Assembly: GCF_964204865.1 (NCBI RefSeq)
Contig: NC_135255.1
Coordinates: 14,723,135-14,787,134, forward strand
Origin: Styela clava
Taxonomy: Eukaryota; Chordata; Ascidiacea; Stolidobranchia; Styelidae
Direction of reading: 5' to 3'
DNA: 64,000 nucleotides
This document shows, one piece after another, positions 25,019 to 37,500 of this stretch. How positions within the stretch are numbered: the stretch's first letter is position 1; each line of letters starts with the position of its first letter. The position numbers and the translations under genes were made by a program. The notes beneath the pieces are model-generated. The model saw only the letters and a list, made by a program, of their open reading frames with translations, searched no databases and was not told where the DNA came from.

Positions 25019-28000
25019 ATGAAGGGTTTCATAGCTGCAACTACCCAAGGTAAGTTACTGTAACCTTAGATTGTAGCAGTAAAAAAACAATAGCAAGATC
25101 ACAGATAAAAGTCACAATGAGTAAGCACTGGTGCCAAAAGAAATTCATGTCAGTATAGAATTCAGTAAATTAGCTTGTTGCATGCCTCTTTCTAATCCAA
25201 CTCTTTGCCTTGAGTATATCTCAGAGGAATTATTTCATTCATCATATTGTTATTTCAATTTCAGACCTCTGTAAATCTTGGGAAAAAGAAGTTTTGGGGC
25301 AATTCCAAGTTCTCATCAAAGATCCTGCACTTAGACTCAGCGTGGTATGGTGCGCTGGAGCAATCGGACTCGTTGTCATCTGCATGAACTTCCTTGTAAT
25401 TTGTTCAATTATTCGCGCGAAAAATTTGCGACACAATTCCGTCTATATCTTTGTATTCAGCATGGCGGTTGCGGATCTTCTAGCGGCAATTGTGTTTCTT
25501 TCTATATTTCTAAGTAAGTTAAATCTTGAATTTGATATTGTTTCTTTGTCTGTAACGTGTATGAGTGTATAAGAAAGCAAAAAGAAATATTTATGTAACG
25601 TTTTTGAGGTAATATCGTTGTCTTTTATAAAAAATAGTTGATTTAAGTTAGCTACCAAACAACATGGCACACCATTCTGAAGATTCTAATTGATTGGATC
25701 ATCTTCAGTAGGGATGGGTATTTCGAATCGAACAGTGAATAATTCGAATCGTTCCAGACGAGAATTTCGAATCGCCGCCATTTTTTTTATTCGCACAAAA
25801 TCGAGGTCAATCCCTCATTTTTTCTCTTATTTAAACCATATTTTTAAAATGCAATTCTAACATTTATATGACTCTTTTCTTCCGATTGAGTTATCGATGA
25901 AACATGATTATCGATGATTGTGTGAAACACTCAACAAACTTTCCGATTCATGGATAACGTGTTTTCAGTAGCTTATGTGTCCGAAGATTCCATTAAGGTA
26001 AAAATCAGATACAATTACATATCTTCCAGGTATTCGAGATTCGATTCGAAAAAATATTCGATTTTATTCTGACACGATCAAATATTCGGAAATGCCCATC
26101 TCTAATCCTCAGTCAAAATATACATACGATAAGCTTTTTATATTCATCTCTATTTATCATTTATCTATATTTAAAATAAGTTATTGAATTTTCAGGATTT
26201 CATCTGACAAATGATGAACAAGGAACAGATGATATTCCACGAAACAGTACAGTTACAGAATTGTATCAGTTACTTAAGACGAACGACAGGAAACTCCAAG
26301 GATATCTCATCCAACTAATGATGGTGACCACATGTTTCACTGCTTCTGTTGGAAGTTTGGTACTTACTGCTGTTGACAGGTGCCAGATTATCGATCTTAT
26401 TATAGGTTTTAGATGTAAAATTAGGTTGATCATCAAAAATTAATTAGTTACAAATTTTCAGAAGTACTGAATCGAATAAGTTTGCACCAATTTTCATTGT
26501 CTCATCAACTGGCCATGAAGACTTGAAATATTACTGTCTCACTTGTTTAAAACAAAAGTAGAAGTTTTCCACTTTCAAAGTTTTTTTTTATATCATGTTT
26601 TCAGATTTATTGCAGTGGTCAAGCCATTCGAATATCATTCCGTAGCCACAAGAAAACGATGTGTTTTCGCTGTTGTTCTGATGTGGGCAATTTCGATTCT
26701 AGTTTCCTCTCTGCCTGTAGCGGGATGGAGATGCTCATTTGGATGTCAAGGATTTCCAAAACATGGTTGTTCACAGCTGTATCCGGGGATATCTCGAGGA
26801 TACCTGACGTTTTATGTTATTTTTATTGGTGAGATAATATCAGTTTATATTATCGCAAAAAATGTGATGTCACAAATCAAACACGAATACCCAAACCCGC
26901 ACTGTCATCATATAGTCAGCTTAATAATGGAAGAGAATCTTAATAATCATAAGTGATGTGAACCAACGTCGTACTCCAGAGATATTACGGAAAATGTCAC
27001 ATTCGTCAAATTAAAAATCAGTATCTAAGGTATCATGTTAAATAGCGAATACCTTCATAATAATTACTCAATGGGATATCTCCATTTTTCAGTGTCTCTC
27101 CTTGTGTTCGTAACAAGCATGTACATTTATATATTTACTGTTGTATGGAAACATTACAAACATAACTGTGCTGTGGCATCAAAACAGAAAAAATATTTAA
27201 ACTATCCATCATCGACTTGGCCCAGAACAAAAAATACCCCAATAAAGATGCCAGCTAATCATCGAATCACAACAAATCTGAATGCGCCAACGAAGCCCGA
27301 TATTCAGTCAGGAAGACGGACAAAAATACTACCTGGACTCAACAACTGTCCTTGTAAAACTGAAAGCAAATCCAGCCAAGAATCAAGTCTTTACGAACTC
27401 GAAATGGTGAACTGTAACCCGCGGGATAATTCTTTAGAGAAAAGCAGAAGCGGGTCAAGATGCTACGAACTTCGCAAAGAAAGTTTTCGTTTCGTTTTGA
27501 TCGTTGAGGAGGAAAATGACGAAGAATTCAGTGCTTTTAAAAGAGAAAAAGAAAGAGCAACGAGTTTTAGAGGTTTTTTGTTCTATGGAAATACTGAAAA
27601 TTCAACACCCCCTACAGCAGAAAGCGGGTTAGTTATGTTATTGAAACTTGATATAGACAAACGGAGAAACAAAATAGCAAATTCCTCCATCTTCCCTGAC
27701 AAACAGAGAAATCAAAGGGAAAATACACATATTACCATAGATTCGGAAATCGTTTACAATTCGATTCGATTTTTTGATACGAAATGCTGATGTGGGCCGT
27801 TTTCTTATTATGTCGTTGTTCTTGTTTAGATTGGATTCAGATAGCAAACCCACAATATCGCCAATCAAGCCAGCAAAAAGAAGGTCAAGCAGGTTTGACT
27901 TCAAAAGAAACAGACATCAGATGCAGATTATACAGACACTAATATTAATTCTAGGTGAGTGTGAGATAGGTACTGGCAACTTAGTTTTAAATTTTTATCG

Positions 28001-29657
28001 TGGTGATGTCGCTGCAATGATCCACGAGGCAGATTAATCCACAACTCTAATAAGCACAATCCGGTATGATCCGGCAATCCGGTAGAATTCGTCGTTTCCA
28101 TTCTTGTTTTTGAAATAAGCTTAGAAGGATCAGTAGTTTGTGTTGTGTCGACACTCATGCAGTGGACTCTGCCTATAGCTCAATTTATACACACAGAGAA
28201 AAGGCAAAAATATGTTTCTCGATCTTGGCTACTAATAAGCACAATCCAAAAACTCATGATCTGCATACTCAAACTTCTGCTACCCTACTTTTTTTTTTAT
28301 CTACACACAGGTATACTTATCATTTGCTGGGTGCCATCATTGACTTTCATGATTCTGGATCTTCTCATGAACATTAACAAAGACATGAAGAAAGTATTTG
28401 CGTTTCTGGCACTATTAACTTTACTAAATTCAGCAGCTAATCCTGTTGTATACGCAATAAGGTAAATTGAAAAGTGACTACTAAGATTTACGCGGGCGAT
28501 GATGATCATCAACGTGCTCAATTGAGTCTAAACTAAACACTGATACCTAGTTATACAAATTGCAACATGGTTCCAGGCCCCGCGCCGGATTAAGCACCAC
28601 CACGCTGGATTGTAAGAAGGTACCGCATTAAGAGACACAAGTGACTAGACGTATTGCAAAACATGTTTAGGACTGATGATAACAATATTATCAAATTGTA
28701 GCCAATGTAAGCAATGCGCGGCGTCTCAAAAATGCACTGTCCACTTAAGTTACACTCCATATATTAACTCAAACCTTGCAAGCAGAGGTGGGATTCAAAT
28801 TTTTTGTCAGCTGGTTCCATCGTACAAATGTCGAATTTTCAGGAGGTTCTGTTACAAAAGGTCATGTAATGCTAACCGGTTCGCTGATCTCATAAAATTC
28901 CGTGAGACGGTTCTATAGAACCGGTGCGAACCGGCTTAATCGCACTACTGCTTACAAGGTATTATGTATATCTTAACCCAGAACATGAGATGAATCCAAT
29001 CGCATATGCTAACTTAAACCCTTATCCCCGCAATATACGCCGGCATCTACCTACCTCAAAACAGTGTCATATGCGGTCAAGTTTGACAAATGTGTTACAA
29101 AGGGGGACAAGTGTCACTAAAATGTGACTGTTTTGAGACACAGAGCAAAACAACCACGGCTGTGTAAATTCCAGTCGAAGGGACTTGTAGAAAAAATTGT
29201 GCCAGTATTCGACAAATGGCCCTCAAAACAGAACCCATAAATTTCCTAATGACTTCTACGAAAGCGAAACTTTTATCGCCCTGGAAGGAATTGGAATATA
29301 TTCTAGAAAGAACATAACTTTTGTACAGAGCGTCCTAGATTTTTCAAACTTTTCAGTGTCATCATACGATTCAAGTATAAAAAATTAAATAATTTACTCA
29401 AATTTCAAAATAATAACTGAAAAATTTATGGGTTCCATTTGATTTTCGGGTCAACCTGCAAAGAGAAACGGTGCAACTCAGGCGTTACGACTTATTCTGT
29501 ATAGTCTACAAATCAGACGGGGGAAAATATTTAAATCAGGTAGTGTTTTACAACTGGAATGACGATAATTAATCTCAACTATTTTTACAGATTGAAAGAA
29601 CTGCGGGGAATCGCTAGTACACTGCTATGTTGCTTAAAACGTCCTCGACAAAGATGA
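25019..29657 (+). CDS. Cannabinoid-receptor-like class A GPCR (8 exons)
   Basis: Seven-membrane receptor, predicted G-protein-coupled at the plasma membrane. Exons 25019-25049, 25265-25513, 26196-26379, 26605-26828, 27093-27627, 27830-27954, 28311-28461 and 29591-29657 join in phase to 521 aa. Similarity to CB1/CB2: FSMAVADLL (TM2, D2.50), FTASVGSLVLTAVDRF (TM3), VVLMWAISILVSSLPVAGW (TM4), a cysteine-rich second extracellular loop ending CSQLYPGISRGYL, CWVP (TM6), and VFAFLALLTLLNSAANPVVY (TM7), then a C-terminus ending in CCLKRPRQR. Oddities: DRF replaces DRY, glutamine stands where CB1 has K3.28, the third cytoplasmic loop is about 180 residues, and the C-tail is very short. Exon 5 could end earlier; its donor GG|GTTAGT was chosen because it is in phase 2. 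A CB-receptor orthologue (CiCBR) is known from Ciona intestinalis, and this is probably the same gene or its counterpart. Confidence 0.9.
25709..26104. mobile_element. hAT-type non-autonomous element with 8-bp target duplication
   Basis: Ends are TAGGGATGGGTATTTCGAAT and the inverted AAATGCCCATCTCTA. It is flanked by ATCTTCAG (25701-25708) and ATCCTCAG (26105-26112), an 8-bp duplication with one mismatch. The interior is rich in ATTCGAATCG and ATTCGATT motifs. It has inserted in the second intron of the GPCR gene. Confidence 0.85.
28783..28950. mobile_element. hAT-type MITE (168 bp) with 8-bp target duplication
   Basis: The left end is CAGAGGTGGGATTCAAATTT and the right end is the inverted CTTAATCGCACTACTG. 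Flanks are CTTGCAAG (28775-28782) and CTTACAAG (28951-28958), 8 bp with one mismatch. The interior has GGTTCTATAGAACC and AACCGG palindromes. It lies in the last intron of the GPCR gene. Confidence 0.85.
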
Positions 29658-30448
29658 CAAAGTCCGATAAGCATCAGGACAAGTTTTGAGTACAAGACAT
29701 TTATCCTCCATCAACCAAAGCGAAAACGACGTCTCGCTACAAAACGCCTCTACAAAATGTGACAACTTTTCTTAAAATAGTTATTAACTTTATTCATGAA
29801 GTAAAAAGGAAAAATACAATGCTTTTATTGTGAAAAATGGAAATTCAGTATATAGTGCAAAAGCGTAATTAGTAATGTTTGGTATATTATGAATGTGGCT
29901 AAACAGAATGAATGGAATTATATATTAATTCATAGATACCATATTTACAAGTTGTTACAAACTACATAATCGGAGATAGTTCTTGAGTCTAGATATAGAA
30001 GGTATCCTTGAATGTACTTACTAAATATCGATTCATATTATAAATGTGAGAATGAATCATTCTCCAGTTCAAAATATTGGTTTTGTAATGGATGAGAATT
30101 TATATAGAAATTTAGTCACACAAATCTGCGCTTGAATTTGATCGTGTACAATTTTGGCAGAGCAAGCAAACAATTTACAACAGCAATTGAATCTAATGAG
30201 CGGTTATTCTGAATACTCAAATCATAATACAAGGTAAAGCACTGCAAACGCAATATTACAAAAAGTATAAATATATTTATATATGTATAGATGTTTCCTT
30301 TTGAAGGAATGGAACCAATTTTGTTGGTCATATTACAGATGTTTGTTAGCAGTGGGTGATAATATTTCCAGTAGAAACAATTTTATCAGTCTTTCTCATA
30401 AAGACCCAATCCGATTTATCACATCTTGAAAAGTTTATTCCAGCAACA

Positions 30449-30632
30449 GCGCTCCAGTAGTATGTGTACCAATAGGGAGGTATCTAATTTCGTACACCTA
30501 TTTTACATCAAGTTGTGTAAAGGGTCTGCAACCTAAGGGCAGGGATATATTAAATTGGCTAAAACATAGGCAGTCCCCCAACTCGTAATAGAACTAAAAA
30601 TGGGAAAAACGAAGTAAAATTATGGCCTTACA
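30449..30632. repeat. MITE family A, subfamily copy
   Basis: Starts GCGCTCCAGTAGTATGTGTA. It shares its middle with 35294-35506: CTATTTTACATCAAGTT, GGGCAGG and CAACTCGTAATAGAACT in close variants. The right arm is degraded after AAAATTATGGCC. Confidence 0.65.
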
Positions 30633-30659
30633 CTAATACCCGGTTTTTTGTATACCCAA

Positions 30660-31050
30660 TTTTTGTAGTATGTGTGCGCAGAAATTTTGGTGTGTGCGCA
30701 CTTTTTTGGAAATGACTAATATTTGTGCAAAAACCAATGAAGAAATTTTGGCGTTCTAACCGGGTAACAAGTGGGCTTAAGAAAATTTTGGTTATTCAAT
30801 AAGTTTTTCTATAGATTGTAAATGCTTTAGTGAAGGCTATATGTTATCAGTAGATAACAATGAACATACATGGAAAATAGTAAATGAAATTGATTGTAAC
30901 AGATGGTTTTATTTGAATTCAAATAAAGGGTGAAAAAAGAACATTGTTACATTACATCGAAATACGTCTGTGCGCAGTAAATCCATGCGTGTGCGCAGCC
31001 TCTGAAAGCTGTGTGCGTGCGCACACGCCCACACCTTAGAGGGAACACTG
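30660..31050. repeat. hAT-terminus-like repeat with GTGCGCAC motifs
   Basis: The right end CTTAGAGGGAACACTG (to 31050), preceded by dense GTGTGCGTGCGCACAC sequence, is the reverse complement of a CAGTGTTCCCTCTAAG terminus seen in hAT-like elements of many animals. A second cluster of GTGTGCGCA lies near 30670-30705 and may mark the other side. No target duplication was matched, so the left edge is uncertain. Confidence 0.5.
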
Positions 31051-31509
31051 CCTGGTACAAATTTGATTGGGAGCAAGAAAAGAGTTTGCATCAAAAAAGT
31101 TATTTTAGCAAACCAGCCCAACCAGGCGTTTCAACAGTGAAACAACTATTATATATCTTCTATAGAAATTTTTGGTTTTGCGAAACCAAATTATTAAGAA
31201 TTTAGAATTAATAGTAGATAATTTAGTAGATTAATGTTGATAATCAAGTTTAAATACTTTTAAACTTTGCACTTACCGATATCAAGATCAGCCATACACT
31301 AAAATTGTTCAAGGCAAGGAAGATATCATGCATGTACCAAATGTAACAGATCATCCAAAAACATTTGTCACACCTTCAAAAAGGTATTATACTTTTAATA
31401 CTGATATGATAACCCATTTCCCTGGCTGATTTATGATTTTAATATAGGTTATTCAGCCAGCATCACAAAAGTTCATGCGGAGACATATTTTCCACATCAC
31501 AAATGATCT

Positions 31510-34500
31510 TCAGTTTTTCTTATACTTTGTGAATAAGTTGTATAAAACTCTCAATGTTGACTTCAAGTCACAGTTTGCCACATCTGTAAGTGAAAATGAG
31601 AGACGGGTCAAAAACTTATACCTGTGTTGATAAATCATGTTACTAAAATGAAGGTGCTCCCGAAGTATGCGAACCAAGATGGCGGACTCGGAACGTAACA
31701 TGGGTAACAGGTTAGGGTTAGGCGATAATTTTTTTCCAATTTCCCTTATTTTAGTCCTATTATCAGTTCGAAGACTAGCCAAGAGCCTCCCGTGGTATTT
31801 ATTCCTAAAATTATGGCCTAACCCTAACCTAGTACACATTACATTCCGATGTCCGCCATCTTGGTTCGCATACTTCGGGAGCCCCAATAATTGATTCTTG
31901 GCACATTTACATCTATGTCTAAACTCTACTAAACAATGTCTAATCTATGCTACACAGATATACAAAATAAATATTTATCTGGTACAGAAGTGAAAGCTAG
32001 ACCTATATTCTTGAGAATCTAAATCTAGACAGAAATTTCACAGCGATTATATATCTCCTACCTGACTTTTAAAATCCCACCTGAGTTGATATAAGCACGA
32101 TAAAATGTCCATTCTTCTAACATGACTTCCCATCAGAAACTTGCTAGAACTGCATAAAAACAACCTTATACTATCCCCCAGCTTTTATTCATGGTTATGT
32201 TTTAATCTGTAACCTTCATAAAACACCTATGACAATGTTCTTCTCACAATGATATACACTGCTAATCCGAAGAACTGATGCTTGAAAACTTGAAAAAAAC
32301 AACGAAACTTACAATTCCTAAACCTTGATGATATTCTCTACTTTCCAAAACTGTCCATCAGAATGAAGCATTATACAACACACTATTTTTAAACTGTGTA
32401 TTCCTAACTGTGTACAAAACAGCTCACTGGTGCTCATATCATGATTGCGAGGTCATATCGGTTCAAAAGACAGCAGGAAATAATCTGCTTTCTGTTTGCA
32501 TGGTTTGTGAATCATCAACACAGAATGTAGGCTTGTGAATGCAAAATCATGTTGGAAATATTGTTACGATTCAATATATATTTTAATGAATGTCTGCTTG
32601 AAGCAAGTTAGTGAACTGCTGAAAGATGTATGAAGAAAATATGACTACTGTACCGCATGTGATATTAAATTTTAGATAGATAATTTCATTAGAATTTTAA
32701 TATGCATATTTTGTGTTCTCAAAATTTTCAAGGATTAGTTAACTTTGAGTGAAAAGTTTTCTTTATTCATACAAGTTTTTTCTTTCTTTCTGTCTGTCTG
32801 TGTATATATAGACTCTTTATGCCTTAAGGTACATGGTGCAACTGACATACCATAGCTAAGTAGCCTACGTCAACTAAATATATATTCACACAATCCGATG
32901 CGAAAAAATATTCCTTACCTAACTTAACCTAAACCTCTATACTTCATTACTTTATCTGTTTAATGATGTGTATAAACACATTATAACACAACTGATAATT
33001 ATAAAATATGCATATTCTAGAAATACGCTTTCATCTCATATGCCTTAACATACATCTTTGAATCAAACTATTTTCATATTGTTAGTGTTGAATTAGTTCG
33101 CCGAAAGCTAAATCAATACCTTCTGGTCTTGCTTTCGGTGTTGGCAGTCCTGCATCAGTCATAAGTTCAAAAGCGAATTTTACATTGTGGACTTTATGGT
33201 CAAATGATTCTGGCGTGAGGTTGAAACTATGTAAAGGAACAAAGTATCCCTCCAGCATGCCCATCAATAGAACAAGATATACTCCATCAGCAAACTAAAA
33301 ACAGATGTAAATTGGCAGTTCACAAGAGATTGCAAAGTAAAATATGAATAATCAGGACCTGATGGTCAACATTTACCCAATCATAATTCAACCTAAAATA
33401 ATGCAATACGCATAAGTTCATATGAGTTCATATTTACGCCTTAAGATCTGTGATACAGAATATATTTGTTTTCATACCTGTGTGTCTAAATCTGTGACAG
33501 CGAGGTTGAGTTTGTCCAAATGACGATTTGCAAATTCTATGAGAGATCTTTTTACTATATTTAGTTTGTCGGGTGCATGATCAAATAGGGTATCAAAGGC
33601 ATCTCGTTCTGAAAATAAATTCATTGGCATTTTGATGTTAGTTGAGCTATTAATTTAACATGGTCCTAAAAGCTGAATGCAAGTACCAATTCATCAAACA
33701 TTCGTATTCAATAACAATTTAATATATATGAATGGAGTATTCTAACAAACTTCTGTTCTTGTCCAATCTGCGATTCCCCGAGAAAAATCATATTTTGTAA
33801 TATATATGCATTAAAAATATGAACAGATCTCTAAGATCGGTGGCTCCAACCTTATTCATTAAATTCCCTACTTTGCCTATTTTGAAACTCATCATTCCTC
33901 CCTCTGTATATATGGAATCATGGAAAGTACTTTGTTTAATTTAATTTAGCTAGTGTTATGCGCAAGTCGCAGTCTCGCTTTTGACTGGTCCAATGTGTGC
34001 ATGAATAAGCATTATAGTAATAATTAAGAACTAAAGAATAATATTACTGATACCACAGCAGGTACAAAGAAAAATTTCTCCCTGGGGAGCAATTCCGCTC
34101 CAGTTCGGAAATGAGATTTAAGATTTAACTTTTACAATGTTTCATATAGCTGAAGGACATTGCAAAAAAAGCCAAGGGCAATAAAAAGTCTCTTACCAAA
34201 TTTGCCTCCTGTCATTTGGCTGTAAAACAATATGAACTAATTAGAAACAAATATTCAATTGTTAAAAAAATGTTTGCTTTGCTTGAATAAGCAATTTGAG
34301 CCTGGAACCTTTGACATTGTATGTTAATCAGGCCAAATTGTAGAGAATGAAAAAATCCAAATGATTGAATTTCAATAATTTTTCTAATGATTCATTCCAC
34401 CCAGATCAATAGGGTGTTTGTAATATAAAGATCTAGTCCTGTCTTGCATGTGAGGAAAATAATTTTAACAACATATTAGTTTAGTACTGCAATAAAACAG

Positions 34501-37500
34501 AGGGCTATTTTGTCAATTAGGCAAACTTTTCTTTCACAGGACAAAAACATCACTCGATTATAACGAATGATACCTATATTTCAATTCATTATTTATAACA
34601 TATCGTAATTTATTACAAAGCAATTGAAATAATTAGATACATTTTACAATTCAACTTACTCCATGGTAGAAGTGATTTGCTCCTCAACCATTCTGTGTTC
34701 TAACTTTCCACCAACTTTCTTGACAACAACAACCTAAAGAAAAGTGTTTCAATCGTTTAAGAATAATTGAAGACAGACAAAAAAGAAAGTTAATGAGTCC
34801 ATAAATATCAAGTATTGACCTGATGATATACAAATACATCTACAACCTTATAACAGACGGACAAAAACAATTGACATTTAAATTGTTATATAAAAATGTC
34901 ATGAATACTGAAGATTCCTTATTTCAAAAATGATTATGGGATAAAAATAAGATTTGATAAATGTAAGTAATGATCACATGAAAGGGTATTTATCTGCAGA
35001 AGTTGGAATTGCATAATTTACAATTAAGGACTTGATTTATCAAGCTAGAATTAAAATATATCACAGCCAAATACACAAATAATAATAGAATAATGATACA
35101 TAAGCAGCATATAAAAACAACATACTTTAATATGAACATCTTCTGGCAATCGTATCGGTGCTTTATAATGGGCAGCAAGTGCTACTAGTAAATGAAGTAT
35201 TGCAATAAGATTCTTTGAATGGATACCTGAAAAAGGTGAAAAGTCATAAACACAGCAGTAATGATTTCAGAAAAACACTGAATTAAAAAAATTGGCGCTC
35301 GAGAAGTATGTATGCCAATATGGAGGTCACCAATTTTGTTCGCCTATTTTACATCAAGTTATGTGAAGGGACTGAAACCTATGGGCAGGGGGATATTTAC
35401 TCGGCTAACACAGACATTCCTCGAACTCGTAATAGCACTAAAATAAGGAAAATCGAAATAAAATTATGGCCCAACCTCAACCTGGCACACATACTTCGGG
35501 AGTACCAAAAAATTTTAGGTAAAATATGTCTCGAAAGAGCTTGTCTATAGTCATGGAAATGGCATGGTGTGGTTTTGAATCCTTACAAGATAATCAAGTG
35601 TGTAGTGGGCTAGTAACTGGATGAGATGTCATAATTAACAATATAATTAAGCTGTCTTATAGGCTTCACTCTTTCCCTTTAAAATATGAAAATCCTATCC
35701 TATTGAGATAAGTCAAAAAAAACTGATGACACAGAATGTTCCGATCATAATCATTTTCAGAAAGCAGTCTTGATAATTATAATTAACAAAAATGCGAGCT
35801 AAAATTTAAATTTTATTTTCTTGGATTATGCTTGTGTGTGTCCTAAAAAAAATTACATTGTAAAATACTTACTATCAACACTCCATTTAGTTTCATTCCA
35901 GCTTTGTATTTGTAGTTGTTGACTGACTTTATCTAGAACTGCCCTGAGTTTATCTTTTTGTCCTTGAGCTGTTTGCGTAACTTCCGGAACCTAAATGTTT
36001 CGTAGTACAATATCATATTTTTGTTGTATAGGTATACAGAAACAATGTCATGTCTAAATTTGAATTTATCTTGGAAAGGTATTAAAAATTATATTACAGA
36101 AAAACTCCCCGTTGTAATTGACTAGCTATCTCATTAAAACAGTGAGTAATTTTTACACTCAATATGAGCAAGATTGAGATAGGTTTGGCAGGAGTAAAGA
36201 AATAGAACGATAATAGAAAAAAGTCAAGCCAACCTGTAACTTGACATCACCAAGTTTTTCTAAAAGTTTCTGCAAAACTTGTCCATCAAACAAATCTTCT
36301 TGTATATTTTTAACAATAATTCTTTGTTCGACAAGAACATCATCAATCCATTCCATGAGAACCTAAAACAGAAGCAATCAGAGTAAGGCAGTGGTTTCCA
36401 ACCTTTTATGGCTCATGGCTTTCCTGTTTATTAAATCAGTGATATTTATAGTGTTATCTTGATTGGTAGATTTCAAATCCCAATATGTTCAAACAATTTA
36501 TACTCAGCAAAGTGAAAACACTCTGCGAAATAACCTTATCGAGCAATGAAACTAGGAAGAACGCGAGGTTTTCTTGTAAAGTGAAAAGTAAAATGAGTTT
36601 TGCGTCTAGCATTGTGGCCTTCTCTGACTGCGTTGTGGCCCCCTTGGAGGAGAACAGATGGAATAGGGTTTGTTCAAACAGATGAAACAGCCGGAAATAC
36701 TACCAGACTAGACCTACTGAAATTTTTTTTATCTATATAATTTACCTATTAGCAAACATGAGCTGTCAAGATTAATAATTAGGTAATGTCCTTTGACAGG
36801 GTTTTCATCAACCATTATAATCAATATATTAACAGTAGTATATTAAACAAAAAATTAAATAAGAATAATGATATATTATGTAGTTTTTTTAATATTCACA
36901 CATAAAGTGAGTGAGTAATGTAACGAATCCAGAGTTGTCAATCACACGCACATACTATTAGGACTAAATTAAACAAAATTAAATAATTTTTTTAAAGTAT
37001 TTATTAAGAAATTTATGTGTTCTGTTTTTAGGTCACCCTGTACAACTCTAATGAAATTCAATTCACACCCGCTCAAGATCCACAACATCTTTAGCTTCTC
37101 TTGATTTTTGATCGATCATAGATCTCTCTTCTCCTTCTTCTAAATGGAAACTCGAAGGATCAATCTCTTGTGTGACTGTACCTCCATCAATTGCATCTCG
37201 AGCTTCTATGTCCAATGCATTTACTGCAAGAGAAAATCAAAAGTTAGAGTACACACTCACATTAAAATAGTTTCGAAAAAAGGAAGGAGTAAAAATTCTA
37301 ACGATTTTAACAAAAGTAATTTAAGATACCACAATTATAACAATGTTTTTACTCGCCAAAGGCCAAGTTGACAAAGTTATGATTAAAAATATACTTTTGA
37401 TGACAGTTGATAATAAGATTTGTATGATCAAAATATGGCCACATAAAAATTACAATTTGTGGCTTTATATTTGATTCAATATCAACTACAAATCAACCAA

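Larger units (their letters stand above)
29658..31509. other. Intergenic between convergent GPCR and parvin genes
   Basis: The two flanking genes converge, so only their 3' ends are expected here. Family A and hAT-terminus repeats occupy 30449-31050 (listed separately). An ATTAAA hexamer on the minus strand (31438-31443) lies about 70 bases past the parvin stop and is a plausible polyadenylation signal. No coding exon was seen. Confidence 0.5.

Noticed and set aside
31653-31885. Opposing open frames over the family A element at 31.7-31.9 kb
   Set aside because: They arise from the palindrome itself; only the last 24 codons of the minus-strand frame (31583-31510) are real, as the last parvin exon.
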